Of a stretch of 64,000 bases of DNA, positions 1-9,614 are shown in pieces. The stretch lies in contig CAZVWQ010000002.1 of assembly GCA_964631275.1 (NCBI GenBank), positions 1-64,000 on the forward strand. The letters run 5' to 3'. The first letter of the stretch is position 1. Every line of letters starts with the position of its first letter. The DNA comes from CAZVWQ01 sp964631275. GTDB lineage: Bacteria; Patescibacteriota; JACMRA01. The notes below the pieces were generated by a model. That model was not told the DNA's origin, ran no database searches, and saw only the letters and a list, made by a program, of their open reading frames with translations. The position numbers and the translations under genes were made by a program.

Positions 1-1649
1 TTTAGTGAATCGTCGTCATCTAAGTCAGAATCTATAAATTGGTCAATTGAGTCTTCTGGACATTTATTATTACCATATTCTTCTTCACCATATTTACATT
101 TTCCATAACCTTCTTCGAATTGGCCAGAGGTTGTATTATTACTTCCATAACCTGTAGCTGTTAAACTGTTTTGTCTAGCAGATTGAGTAACTACATTATC
201 TCCATTCATACTAGAATTTTGCCCAAAAACTTGCCCATCATTAAGACCTTCTGTCGGAGTCTTCATTAGATATTGAATATAACCATAACCTCGGGAGGAG
301 TCGTGAGAGTCTAAACTAATAACCTTTTGACATGAAGAAACATTAATCGGGGGACCACCATTTATACCTGGGATAAATCCTGATTGACATTGTGGATTAT
401 GATTTGAGTCGTTGTTAAATGAAGAGTTGGCATAAGGCTCAATGTTGCTACCCATACCTGCAGGTTTACCTACATAGTTATTACCATTACTATCAGCTAC
501 AGCCTCAACTAAATGAAAATATCTATTACCTAAAATATCAAAAGATTTAACACCTTTTCCATAATCACTCCAACCATCAGCTTTAGCTTGACAACTAGCT
601 GTTTGAGTAGGGTTATTGTTTGCTTTTGTGTTATTATTTGTAGTAAAATTTGAATGGCCATCCATTACGTTTATAGAAGCAAAACCATAATTGCCAGTAG
701 TCCCAGATCCTGAAACATTTCTTACAAATCTACATTCTGCTAAATGAAAATACCTATTACCAGTTAAGTTGATTTTTTTAGACTCTTGCAGTACTCTAGT
801 AAAGCTTGCATATTCAGAGGGTTTGTTACAATTTGCAGTATGGGTATCATTATTACTAGCTTCATGATTACAGCCTCTGTTGTGAGTTTGAGTGGCAGCT
901 TGTGGGTATCCTGAACCTTGATACAAAAAATCATCTACTAACCAGATATTTTTGTACCTACCCATATCCAAACTACCAGACGTAGCATCAGTACCAAATC
1001 CCAAGTACCCTGCAGTTGGAGCTATGTCTAAAGAACCTCCATTGAAAGCAGATGTACCAAGATCTACTGGAGTAGCATCTACATAATAGTTTTTTACACT
1101 ATTGACAGCCCAGCCGTTAGGCACAGAATCTTGGATACTTAGATTGTTAACAGCTTTATCTGTAGTATTGTTATAATAAAGCCTAGTTTCGATTTCTTGA
1201 TTAGGACTAAAGTTGATAGCTCTATATAATTCTCCATTTTTCGCATATAGCTTTATATGACAAACACCATTACTAGTAGAACCTCCATTAGAATCATAAG
1301 TAGCACAATCACTAGGGTTAAAGCCTACAGCTAACTCATCAGAAGCTGAAGCTTGGTTAAAATGATTATTAAAAAGAAAAACTGCTCCAGCAACTACACT
1401 AGCAAAAGCAATCACACTCAAAGCAATCACACCGAATTTTTTAGAAAAAAATTGTTTAAAAGAAAACTTCGTATTTCTTCTTTTGTTAGCAATTGGATTG
1501 TTAGAAATTAAATGACTAGTCTTTACACTTGGCGATTCTTGGCTAAAACTTACTGTATTGTTAGTTACTGATTTACTAATTACAGGGTTATTTGTGCCTG
1601 GATTTACAGATTTTTGGCTATTAGCTTTTTGCTTAAAATTATTATTCAT
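1..1649 (-). CDS. Large anchored surface protein with DUF11-like region (partial, runs off the window)
   Basis: An open frame of 549 codons starts at ATG 1649-1647 and continues past base 1, so the C-terminus is missing. About 70 polar N-terminal residues precede one membrane segment (about residues 72-93), followed by a long Asn/Gly/Ser-rich extracellular part. A stretch near residues 140-170 (NQEIETRLYYNN, then LSIQDSVPNGW) resembles DUF11-type adhesin domains. Two copies of a module containing NRYFHL lie near residues 298 and 373. An acidic run (DSDLDDDD) is near the visible end. I infer a cell-surface or adhesion protein; its ligand is unknown. The upstream 600 bp is non-coding. Confidence 0.8.
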   Translation of the reverse strand, partial: MNNNFKQKANSQKSVNPGTNNPVISKSVTNNTVSFSQESPSVKTSHLISNNPIANKRRNTKFSFKQFFSKKFGVIALSVIAFASVVAGAVFLFNNHFNQASASDELAVGFNPSDCATYDSNGGSTSNGVCHIKLYAKNGELYRAINFSPNQEIETRLYYNNTTDKAVNNLSIQDSVPNGWAVNSVKNYYVDATPVDLGTSAFNGGSLDIAPTAGYLGFGTDATSGSLDMGRYKNIWLVDDFLYQGSGYPQAATQTHNRGCNHEASNNDTHTANCNKPSEYASFTRVLQESKKINLTGNRYFHLAECRFVRNVSGSGTTGNYGFASINVMDGHSNFTTNNNTKANNNPTQTASCQAKADGWSDYGKGVKSFDILGNRYFHLVEAVADSNGNNYVGKPAGMGSNIEPYANSSFNNDSNHNPQCQSGFIPGINGGPPINVSSCQKVISLDSHDSSRGYGYIQYLMKTPTEGLNDGQVFGQNSSMNGDNVVTQSARQNSLTATGYGSNNTTSGQFEEGYGKCKYGEEEYGNNKCPEDSIDQFIDSDLDDDDSL

Positions 1650-1698
1650 AAGTCTGTTATTTATTTTTGTTTAGATTTTTTATAACAACTCTAACCAC

Positions 1699-1718
1699 AA
1701 AAAAACCTTTTTGGTTTT
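1699..1718 (-). terminator. Possible intrinsic terminator or attenuator upstream of the surface protein
   Basis: Read on the minus strand there is a 6-bp stem (AAAACC/GGTTTT) with a five-A loop and a run of seven T. It lies about 50 bp before the start codon at 1649, so it would either end transcription coming from the P-type ATPase gene or act in the leader. The stem is AT-rich and weak. Confidence 0.35.
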
Positions 1719-1787
1719 ATTTTTGTTATAAGTCAATGATTTAATTATAACTGATTTTTTTATATTAGCAAATTACTTCGATTTTAT

Positions 1788-1882
1788 TCAAAACTTCCGC
1801 AGACACCAATATATTATTTTGTATTTAATACTTAACCAAAGCTACATTTAGTAGTAAAATTCAATCCTTGCAGAAGTCTTGT
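1788..1882. repeat. Family D element, copy 1
   Basis: About 95 bp bounded by imperfect inverted ends: AACTTCCGCA on the left, TGCAGAAGTCTTGT on the right. It closely matches the copies at 21511 and 36971. The rest of the 1650-2263 gap shows no gene, only fragments of other repeat families. Confidence 0.75.
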
Positions 1883-2091
1883 ATTGGCGTTATTACACCT
1901 ATTCTATACAAGTTGCATAAGTTTTTGGGCAAAATTAGATTTTAATTTGAATTACCTGAAATTACTACAACCTTTTTAATAATTATGTTTTTAGAGGTTT
2001 TTTGTGATTAAAATAAAAATAGTACTTAAAAACTTACAAACAAGAAATCGTTTGTATTTGATTTTAAACAAGAAATTCTAAAATTATTAGT

Positions 2092-2140
2092 TACACCCTT
2101 TGGGTTAATCGTTACGGTAATTACCAGTTAAGAACTTAAC
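2092..2140 (+). repeat. Family A element, left half only
   Basis: This starts like the full A elements (ACACCCTTTGGGTTAATCG, then TTACGGTAATTACC) but diverges after about 50 bp. It is a truncated copy upstream of nothing obvious. Confidence 0.6.
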
Positions 2141-2263
2141 AACTTAAAATGAGTTTTTAAGATTAAAAATGTGAACCTTGAAACTGGTTGAGTAAAAAGT
2201 ATAAATCGATTGTTAAATACGGGATAGATGTAGCTATTTAGAATTTTGAGTAGCCTGGTCAGT

Positions 2264-4747
2264 TTATCTAATCCAGAAAAATTTAGAAAAAGTTTTTCTT
2301 TTCCAAATATATCTCATAGTTAACAACCAAATTAAATAAAAAATCGAAATATAAACTATTTCCCAAAATTCTAGAATCCTAAGATCAAAAATGCTTACAT
2401 AATGAGGCGAAAACAAAGTAGTGACAATAAAAACTATCAAAAAAATGGCAAATATAGAAGGTTTCTTACTATTGCTAGATTCAATACCAGTTTTCCAAAA
2501 ATCACCAAGCGGAGCAACAAACATAACTAAAGTCAAAGCTGCAAAGGCCACAAAGGTAGTTAATATAGCCTGAACCCTGTCACTAATGTTATTAAAAATT
2601 ATAATAAAATCGGCACTATCAATTCGGCCTAGCTCTAAGTTGTAACTTTGGCCAACATAGTTAATATAAAGATAGCCTAAATAAACTACTAAAGAAAACA
2701 AAGACAAAATAACTCCAGCTGGAAAAACAAAATTAATCAGAGAAGTTATAAGACTGCGGTTACCATGTCTGCCAGGACTAGCCCATAAAGTCAAACTGAA
2801 AGCAGGTAAACCAACAGTGAACAAAGCCAAAAAAGAATTTTGACGAATGCTAAAAGGAAAGCCGATAGCAGCAATACCTATAGAAATAATCAGAAGCACA
2901 GTAAAAAGCACTCTAGTTAAAAAAAGATTAACTACACTTTCCATTCCGTTACGAATTCTCTGCCCTTCTGAAAAAGCTATCGGTAAAGAGCCAAAATTAT
3001 CTTTTAAAAGAACAATGTCAGCGATACTTCTAGTAGCTTGAGCACCTGACTCCATGGCTATTCCAAGATTCGATTTTTTTAGTGATAAAACATCGTTTAC
3101 TCCATCTCCAATCATGGCTACATATTTACCATGTTCTTGTAAAATTTGTATAATTTCAGCTTTTTGAGTAGGGGTGATTCTACCAAAGATATTTTTACTT
3201 AAAATTGCTTCAACTTTTTGCTTGTATCCTAATTTTGCCAAATCTATACCAGATATAGAAAATAAGTCTTCGTTAACTTTAGCTTGTTTAGCTAGAGCTA
3301 GGACTGTAGCTGGGTTGTCGCCAGAGATTATTTTAAATTCGATATCATACTTTCTAAACTCTACTAAGGTCTTTTCTAGATTATCTCTCAATTTATCATG
3401 CAGAACAACAACACCAATTACTTTTAGATTTTTAGGTAAAACTGAACGACCATTTTTTTCTATAAACTTATTAACAGCAGGACTAAAAGCAAAATATAAA
3501 ACTCTGTAACCTTCTTTGGTAGCTAATTCGACCTCTTTAATAGCTTCTTTTTTTAGACTCTGAGCTGAATCAATAATTTCTGGGGCCCCCAAAACAAAAG
3601 TTCCATTAAAATCTTGCATTTCTTTGGATTTATAGGTTACAACCAAACCACTCCACTTAGTACTAGAACTAAAAGGCGATTCGTCAATAATTTTTAATTT
3701 TTTTCCCTTGAATTTTTTTTTGATTATTTCAGTAGTTTTGTTCGAGTTAGATTGGTTAAAAACAAAATTTCCTAAAACTCTTTTTAGCTTTTTTTCCTCA
3801 ATATCATTAGTAATTAACTTTCCAAATTCTAATTCTCCAGTGGTTATAGTACCAGTTTTATCAAGGCAAAGTACATTAATGTTACTAAGCGATTCCACTG
3901 CATTTAGTTCTTGGACCAAAACTCCCGTACCTGCCATCCGAATAGCTCCTAAGCTGTAAGCCAAGGTTATCATAAGAAATAGCCCATTAGGTACAAGACC
4001 AACAACTACACCAATATTTCCGACAATTTCAGTTATTTGCCTAGCTAAAAGTAAATTACTTGTAAGAACTAATATTTGTAAATAAGAAGCTACTAGAATC
4101 AAAATCTTTACAATGGTATTGATTTCTTTTTGAAGTGGTGTGAGGACTCTTCTTTCGGCCGTAGCTCCAGTAGCTATTTTGTTTACCATAGACTGTTCGC
4201 CAACTGTAGTAACCTCAAAAACACCGCTGCCAGAAACACAAAAACTACCTGATAAAGCTTTATCTCCAATACTTTTTTTAAGTAGATCAGACTCCCCTGT
4301 CAGTTGAGATTCGTCAAATTCAATTTTTTGACCTGAGATAATTGGACCGTCGACTACAATCTGATCCCCTGGTTTGATAACCACTAAATCTCCTAAAACA
4401 ATCTCGTCAGGATCAACAAGGTTTTCTTTATAATTTCTAAGGACTCTGATTTTTGGCCTGTTAAGGCGAGCCATCTTATCGAGTTTTTGTTTGGCTCTAA
4501 CCTCTTGAATAAGGCCAACAATTACATTAATTAAAACAACAGAAATAGTAACTAAAGCATCGGTATAACTACCTAGAAAAATTAAAACTAAACAAATTAG
4601 ATAGAGTACATTATTAATAAAATTAAAAACATTTCGTCGGATAATTTCTTTGTAGGTTTTAGCCGTCTTAGAGGGCATTATATTAGCTAACCCTTCAGCT
4701 TTTTTTTGATTAACTTCATTTTGAGTTAGGCCTTTGAGATTATTCAT
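2264..4747 (-). CDS. P-type cation-transporting ATPase (CtpE-like)
   Basis: This 827-residue membrane pump is of full P-type length. The actuator TGES motif is near residue 149, the phosphorylated Asp in DKTGTITTGE near residue 295 and the hinge GDGVND near residue 547. There are two N-terminal, two central and about six C-terminal membrane segments. Transmembrane segment 4 carries VPNGL, where CtpE-type pumps have VPEGL and classical SERCA-type pumps PEGLP-type sequences. Soft-metal CPx motifs and an N-terminal metal-binding domain are absent, so Ca2+ or Mg2+ is more likely than copper. The specificity is inference. It stands alone, with long non-coding gaps on both sides. Confidence 0.88.
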   Translation of the reverse strand: MNNLKGLTQNEVNQKKAEGLANIMPSKTAKTYKEIIRRNVFNFINNVLYLICLVLIFLGSYTDALVTISVVLINVIVGLIQEVRAKQKLDKMARLNRPKIRVLRNYKENLVDPDEIVLGDLVVIKPGDQIVVDGPIISGQKIEFDESQLTGESDLLKKSIGDKALSGSFCVSGSGVFEVTTVGEQSMVNKIATGATAERRVLTPLQKEINTIVKILILVASYLQILVLTSNLLLARQITEIVGNIGVVVGLVPNGLFLMITLAYSLGAIRMAGTGVLVQELNAVESLSNINVLCLDKTGTITTGELEFGKLITNDIEEKKLKRVLGNFVFNQSNSNKTTEIIKKKFKGKKLKIIDESPFSSSTKWSGLVVTYKSKEMQDFNGTFVLGAPEIIDSAQSLKKEAIKEVELATKEGYRVLYFAFSPAVNKFIEKNGRSVLPKNLKVIGVVVLHDKLRDNLEKTLVEFRKYDIEFKIISGDNPATVLALAKQAKVNEDLFSISGIDLAKLGYKQKVEAILSKNIFGRITPTQKAEIIQILQEHGKYVAMIGDGVNDVLSLKKSNLGIAMESGAQATRSIADIVLLKDNFGSLPIAFSEGQRIRNGMESVVNLFLTRVLFTVLLIISIGIAAIGFPFSIRQNSFLALFTVGLPAFSLTLWASPGRHGNRSLITSLINFVFPAGVILSLFSLVVYLGYLYINYVGQSYNLELGRIDSADFIIIFNNISDRVQAILTTFVAFAALTLVMFVAPLGDFWKTGIESSNSKKPSIFAIFLIVFIVTTLFSPHYVSIFDLRILEFWEIVYISIFYLIWLLTMRYIWKRKTFSKFFWIR

Positions 4748-5188
4748 TAGAAGATTTTTATATTTTTTGTTTTTAAGTTAAGATTCTATCTATACTTATT
4801 AAGTAAAAGAGCGAACAATTTACTAAAAACTAAACACATTTCATGCTAGCTCTTAATCTAGTATTTTTTGTATATTTTTTGTATAAGTAGATCTATGTTA
4901 TAGATTTTTGACTAATTTTATAAAAATTACATAAAAAATTTCAAAAATTATTTATAATATAGCTAATTTTGTTAGATTTGGAAAGATATTTTTGGTTTTA
5001 GCTTTTATTTGATAAGTTTTTTAGAAAAAAATATTCAGAGCTAAATATAAAATAGCTATATTTAATTTATGATTTCTTTATAATTCTACTTTTCACTTTA
5101 AATTTTTATTGATTAGTTTTACTTTATAATCAAAACTTGTAAAGTTTTTGAAAGAGTTTGTTGATAAATAGGTAAGATATATTTTTAG
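4748..5188. other. Gene-free AT-rich gap
   Basis: There is no open frame, tRNA or clear terminator here. The sequence is very AT-rich, with scattered similarity to other gaps, and ends at a family A element. Confidence 0.6.
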
Positions 5189-5300
5189 TATACTCAATTC
5201 GTTTACTTTTGACCTAAATTAGCTCTTCATAAGAAATAATCTTTTATTTAAGCTAAATTCTTAACTGGTAGTTACCGTAATGATTAGCCCAAAGGGTATA
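5189..5300 (-). repeat. Family A element, full copy
   Basis: The 112 bp run from TATACTCAATTCG to AAAGGGTATA in inverse orientation, giving a complete element with TATAC-type ends. The central part (TCTTCATAAG, TTAAGCTAAATTCTTAAC) matches the other full copies. Confidence 0.8.
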
Positions 5301-5421
5301 AGCAAGTAAAAATAAAAAATTTTAATCTTTAAAAACCTTTTAAAGTTGATTTAAAAAAGGCTTACCAGCTAATAGCTTGTTAATGTCTAAAGTAGAGCCC
5401 TTTCATATATGCAACACAAAA

Positions 5422-6495
5422 CTATTCTTCTTGAGAATCAAAATACTCAGCCACTTTTTTGACTTCAGCCGAATACTTTGGATCAACTACTAAAACCCCT
5501 TCGTCTGATTCTATCAGCAATAGGTCAGAGACCCCTACAAAGGCTATTTTTTTGTTTGGATTAATTAATTTAACTTGGTTACCTTTTCCAGCCATTTGAA
5601 TTTGTTTAGGATTATTATTTAAGTCTGGTAAGTATTTACGAGCTACCTCCCAGTTACCAATATCCTCCCAAAAGAAATCACATCCAACTACACCTAAACT
5701 TTTAGCTTTTTCGCTAATTGCGTAATCAAAAGAAGTTTTTGGAATCTGACTAAATAATTCTGCTTTAATTACTCCAGATTGATAGATACCTTCAACATTT
5801 TCTACAAGTTCTGGATAAAGCCTAGCTAGGTTCTTTATAAGACCATTAAAAGTAAACGAATAATATCCAAGATTCCATAGATAATTACCATTTTCTACAA
5901 ATTCCAAAGCTCTTTCGTAGTTAGGTTTCTCTCTAAATTGTTTTATTTTTACTGTATTTTTGAAACATTCTTGGCTATCTTCTATATCAATCTGAATATA
6001 ACCTAGTTGAGTGTTTGGATAAGTTGGTTTAATACCCATAGTAATGATTTCAAATTCTTTAGCTTGAATTGAGCGGTTAATTATTTTTAGGCCATGATTG
6101 AATTTACTCCAATCTTCTGACTTGATAAGATGGTCAGAATGCAAAAAAATTAAAGTATCATCTCTAGACGTTTTAGAGGCTACCACTGCGGCGTGGGCAA
6201 TTAAAGCTGCAAAGCTATCGCGTCTTTCAGGTTCAGTCAAGACTTTGTTTGGATCGTATTTTTTACCTAATGATTCTTTTATTAAATCTAAAAAGTTCTG
6301 ATTAGTATTAATCCAAATTTGCTCATGCTTAAAGTTGTTTGAGAGTCTGTCGTAAGTTTTTTTTAGAAAATTTTCGGAATCTATAAGTGGGCTAAATTGC
6401 TTAGGTCTAGAATTAGTTGAGTAAGGCCAGAGTCTAGTACCTTTACCTCCAGCATTAATAATAATTTGCATTTTGGAAATTGAATTTAAATTCAA
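5422..6495 (-). CDS. manC: Mannose-1-phosphate guanylyltransferase
   Basis: The enzyme makes GDP-mannose from mannose-1-phosphate and GTP. The nucleotidyl-transferase signature GGKGTRLWP sits right at the N-terminus, and the sugar-binding FREKP motif is near residue 190. At 357 residues it is the short type, without the C-terminal isomerase domain of bifunctional ManC/AlgA. The family normally starts at MQIIINAGGKG, so translation may begin at internal ATG 6471 (residue 9) rather than 6495; neither has a Shine-Dalgarno sequence. Its product is the substrate of the Gmd encoded at 47744, so both probably feed surface polysaccharide synthesis, although they are 41 kb apart. Confidence 0.88.
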   Translation of the reverse strand: MNLNSISKMQIIINAGGKGTRLWPYSTNSRPKQFSPLIDSENFLKKTYDRLSNNFKHEQIWINTNQNFLDLIKESLGKKYDPNKVLTEPERRDSFAALIAHAAVVASKTSRDDTLIFLHSDHLIKSEDWSKFNHGLKIINRSIQAKEFEIITMGIKPTYPNTQLGYIQIDIEDSQECFKNTVKIKQFREKPNYERALEFVENGNYLWNLGYYSFTFNGLIKNLARLYPELVENVEGIYQSGVIKAELFSQIPKTSFDYAISEKAKSLGVVGCDFFWEDIGNWEVARKYLPDLNNNPKQIQMAGKGNQVKLINPNKKIAFVGVSDLLLIESDEGVLVVDPKYSAEVKKVAEYFDSQEE

Positions 6496-6571
6496 TAAAT
6501 TTAGAGCAATAGTTAAAATTTAGGTCAAATCAAATTAATAATAACTACTTAATTTCTTAAATAGTCTGCCT

Positions 6572-6680
6572 CAAAAGCTTCCAGAACAGTTAATTTTTTG
6601 ATTAGATAAAATAAAAGTAGTAAGTTTCGGTAAAATTAATACTTTTTTATTAAAAAATAAAAAGCAACCTATTTCTTTAA
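6572..6680 (+). repeat. Family E element
   Basis: About 110 bp beginning AAGCTTCCAGAACAG, with the internal string TTTTTTGATTAGATAAAATA. It is similar to 40823-40930 and, more loosely, to 62977-63100 and 63719-63860. Confidence 0.5.
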
Positions 6681-6684
6681 GTTT

Positions 6685-6798
6685 TACATCCTTTGGGCTA
6701 ATCTTTACCGTAATTATCTGCTAAGAATTTAGCTTAAACAAAGGATTTATTTCTTTACGAAGAGCTAATTTAGGGCAAAAGTAAACGGATTGGGTATA
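6685..6798 (+). repeat. Family A element, full copy
   Basis: The 114 bp run from TACATCCTTTGGGCTAATC to AACGGATTGGGTATA. With the E element just before it, it fills the gap between manC and the next gene. Confidence 0.8.
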
Positions 6799-6855
6799 GC
6801 AAAAACCTAAAAAAAGCTTATTTTAATAAAAAACCAAATTAATTCTATAAAATTT

Positions 6856-7953
6856 TTAGTCCACAGTACTTAAATTACAATTTGTTGGATTGGTTATTGT
6901 TTCTGGCTCTATAACTCCAGTCTTAATAGAAAAAGAGTTACCTTCAGGACTAACTAATTGACAATTACCCCCATAATTAGGGGCTGTTACGTCATTACAA
7001 ATATTTATTTTATAAGCTTGGCTATTAGCCGCAAAAAGAATATCTTTACACCCTTTATTATCAAGGTTACTGCTACTTACTCGGCTAATATTTGCTTGTG
7101 CTGGAGGCCAAGCACTAGCTATTTCTCCGTTTTTTTCTAGCAATTCTTGGATTGTAGATTGCAGTTGCTCTGCTTGAGCACAGCCTTCAGCTCCATTATT
7201 TTCTGCTTGGCAATTTTGGTTAATATACTCACTAAGTTTGTCGATTGCAGCCTGTCTTTCATTTTCTGTATTTATCGTAAGTAAAACATCTCCTAGTTCA
7301 AAGTTTTCGCTGTTTATATCGTTAATTATACTTTGTACTTCTTCTATATTACCAGAATTCAAATTTCTATTATTATTTCCGCTTAAGCTGCTGATACCTT
7401 CAACACTATTAAAATCTAAAAAACTAAGATTAGTTGCAGCTGGATTAATAAGAAATAAAATTGTAATCGAAGCTCCAAGTAAAGGCAAGCCTACGATTAT
7501 GTTTTGTAGTTTTTCTCTAAGGACTTTTTGTGGGTCAGAGCCAGAGCCAGGTGCATAAGCTCCTAAAGCCGCTACCGCTACCTGAAAAGCTCCATAAAAA
7601 ATAGCAATAATAGTTACAAAAATTAATATATCTCTAATACAGGCAATTAATAATTGCTGACCATTATTTTTATTTCCGTTGCCTAAAGTGTCGTTAATAC
7701 GAGTGCTAGAAAAGTTGCAATTATTAAAACCAGCCAAATTATCAAAATTAAAAGAAGCATCCCCTCCAGATCCTTGGTTTTTATCGCTACCACTTGTTGA
7801 CCCAGAAGATGGTACTGTTGGGCTAGAATTTTGTACTAGATATTGAGTATTTAAGTTATTAGCCAAAACCAAACTTGGTTGTAATCCAAAAAAAACTACA
7901 CTCAGTAGGCTGAGAAAAAGTATTTTTTTCAAAAAAATTAAACTTTTAGGCAT
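6856..7953 (-). CDS. Secreted/membrane protein with pilin-like double membrane hairpin
   Basis: This 365-residue protein has an N-terminal signal peptide (hydrophobic core about residues 9-31, then LANN), a low-complexity Ser/Gly region, and two membrane segments around residues 105-130 and 147-168. They are separated by a short polar loop (GSGSDPQKVLREK). The pair resembles TrbC/VirB2-type pilin hairpins seen in many CPR proteins. A hydrophilic C-terminal half with several cysteines follows. I do not recognise a named family. It may belong to a pilus or secretion apparatus, which is inference. The gene is isolated, reading away from nusG. Confidence 0.7.
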   Translation of the reverse strand: MPKSLIFLKKILFLSLLSVVFFGLQPSLVLANNLNTQYLVQNSSPTVPSSGSTSGSDKNQGSGGDASFNFDNLAGFNNCNFSSTRINDTLGNGNKNNGQQLLIACIRDILIFVTIIAIFYGAFQVAVAALGAYAPGSGSDPQKVLREKLQNIIVGLPLLGASITILFLINPAATNLSFLDFNSVEGISSLSGNNNRNLNSGNIEEVQSIINDINSENFELGDVLLTINTENERQAAIDKLSEYINQNCQAENNGAEGCAQAEQLQSTIQELLEKNGEIASAWPPAQANISRVSSSNLDNKGCKDILFAANSQAYKINICNDVTAPNYGGNCQLVSPEGNSFSIKTGVIEPETITNPTNCNLSTVD

Positions 7954-8076
7954 GACTTTAGCTAGTCAATTTTTATACATACCTAGAATCCACAATTTAT
8001 GAGTTTTTAGCAAGTTTGCAGGAAAAAGATTAACTAGCCTGCTTAAAAAATACTAAAAAGTTAGTTTTATAGACTA

Positions 8077-8187
8077 TATACTAAACATATTATTAATTAT
8101 TTAGTGAGTTTTTCTGATTCTATTTTCTTTATTTTAATCAAACTAAAACCTCCATCTAAGTCATAATTTAGTTAGTATCTGGGTATA
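8077..8187 (+). repeat. Family C element, copy 1
   Basis: The 111 bp run from TATACTAAAC to ATCTGGGTATA. It contains TTAGTGAGTTTTTCTGA and TCATAATTTAGTTAGTATC, as in the copies at 14786, 21458 and 38269. Confidence 0.78.
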
Positions 8188-8251
8188 CAACTTTTCCAAA
8201 ATTGGTTTTTCCCATTATTTTATAAATATAACAAAAAATTTTAAATAACTT

Positions 8252-8827
8252 CTATAATAACTTCTTTACTTCCCAAGTATCTAAGGTGACTACAGTATCT
8301 CTATCAAACATGGTCAGGACAACGTCTAATTTAGAATCTTTAGGGTTAATAGCTGTAACCTTACCTTGCATGTCCTTAAAAGGACCAGTAATAACCTGAA
8401 CTAACTGACCTAAATTAAAAGTTTGGCTATTGGTTTTAGAACTCACATCTTCTGGTTTTTTGAGTAGGTCTTCTTTTAGTTTTTCTACATAGCCATCTTC
8501 GAGAGGTACGGCAAAATCACCAGTACCAGTAATTCTAGAGACATAATTAGTGTTTTGGATTACGTATCCAGTTTCTTTGTCTAAAATCATCTTTAGATAA
8601 ATATATCCAGGGTAAACTTTTTCTTGTTTATCTATTTTTTCACCTTTTTTATTAATTTTGCTTACGTTTTTTAGTGGTACGTAAATTTCTAAGATTTTGT
8701 TTTCTAGTTCTAGGTTAGATATTTTTAATTCTAGAGATTTTTTAACAGCATCTTCAAAGCCTACATAAGTCTGAATAATATACCATTTAGGGCTTAAAAT
8801 TAGATGTTCTTCTGTTTTTTTTGACAT
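8252..8827 (-). CDS. nusG: Transcription termination/antitermination factor NusG
   Basis: At 191 residues this is a standard NusG: an N-terminal NGN domain starting KWYIIQTYVGFEDAVKKSL and a C-terminal KOW domain (GPFKDMQGKV, about residues 147-156). It binds RNA polymerase and couples to Rho or ribosomal S10. It starts 5 bp after the secE stop, so the two form an operon. In many bacteria rplK-rplA follow; here the next gene is an unrelated membrane protein after about 300 bp, so the L11 operon has been uncoupled. Confidence 0.95.
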   Translation of the reverse strand: MSKKTEEHLILSPKWYIIQTYVGFEDAVKKSLELKISNLELENKILEIYVPLKNVSKINKKGEKIDKQEKVYPGYIYLKMILDKETGYVIQNTNYVSRITGTGDFAVPLEDGYVEKLKEDLLKKPEDVSSKTNSQTFNLGQLVQVITGPFKDMQGKVTAINPKDSKLDVVLTMFDRDTVVTLDTWEVKKLL

Positions 8828-8832
8828 ATTTA

Positions 8833-9204
8833 CTAGTTCCGAAAGGTTAGGTTGTTGATCAATTTTTTGTTACAGTCATCTAGACTATTGTTATCACCTT
8901 GAGGAGAGGTACATTCGATATATTTTAGGCCAGAATTAAATATATGATCAAAAAAGCCTAAAAATAAAGAAAAGAAAATAGTAAAGATAATTACAGTAGT
9001 ACTCCAAATAATTACGTATTTTTTAGAGGGCCAATTTACTTTTTTTAGCTCTTCAAGCGTAGTTCCAAAAAACCCTTTTTTCTTACGTTTTTTGTGCTTA
9101 ATTGGTTTATTTTCTTTTGGCTTATCACTATCAATATTGGTTTTTTTAACTTCTACAATCTTAGTTTCAGCTAAGTTATCGGTTTTTGTACGTACTATGG
9201 CCAT
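8833..9204 (-). CDS. secE: Preprotein translocase subunit SecE
   Basis: This 123-residue single-span SecE has a Lys-rich cytosolic N-terminus, the conserved amphipathic stretch LEELKKVNWPSKK (about residues 52-64), and one membrane helix. SecE is the essential clamp of the SecYEG channel. The C-terminal tail after the helix (ECTSPQGDNNSLDDCNKK) is unusually long for this family and has two cysteines. It is the first gene of the secE-nusG pair. A TTGACA at 9255-9260 on the minus strand, 17 bp from a weak ATTACT, may be its promoter. Confidence 0.92.
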   Translation of the reverse strand: MAIVRTKTDNLAETKIVEVKKTNIDSDKPKENKPIKHKKRKKKGFFGTTLEELKKVNWPSKKYVIIWSTTVIIFTIFFSLFLGFFDHIFNSGLKYIECTSPQGDNNSLDDCNKKLINNLTFRN

Positions 9205-9614
9205 GGTGTTAATAAGAATTTGTTATTAAGTAGTAATTCTTAAACTTTTTACCTTGTCAAGAGTTATACCTTTATAATTAAAAATTAGTTTTTTTTAAGA
9301 ACAAAGATTTAAAAACACTAAAGATTCCAACTCGGTTTTGTAATTTACTGTTTTATAAAAAAATTTATGAATTATCTTGTCTGGATATAACATGTAAACT
9401 TTTTATACTATTTATATTTTTAATCATAGAACACCTCTAAAACTTTATCATTAAAAGGTTTTAACAAATTTCGAGTTACTCCAAATTAAAGATTTGATCT
9501 TGTTGATATTTAGGACAAAAATACTAGAAAAAAATCTTGTATCTCAAAGAGTGGTTTATTTTAAGAGTAAAACTAGCTTACTAGAAAACCTAAATAGGAC
9601 TCGAAAATGTATAT
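9205..9614. other. Gene-free gap between secE and the nuclease gene
   Basis: Apart from a possible secE promoter near 9232-9260 I see no gene, RNA or complete repeat here, only AT-rich sequence. Confidence 0.55.
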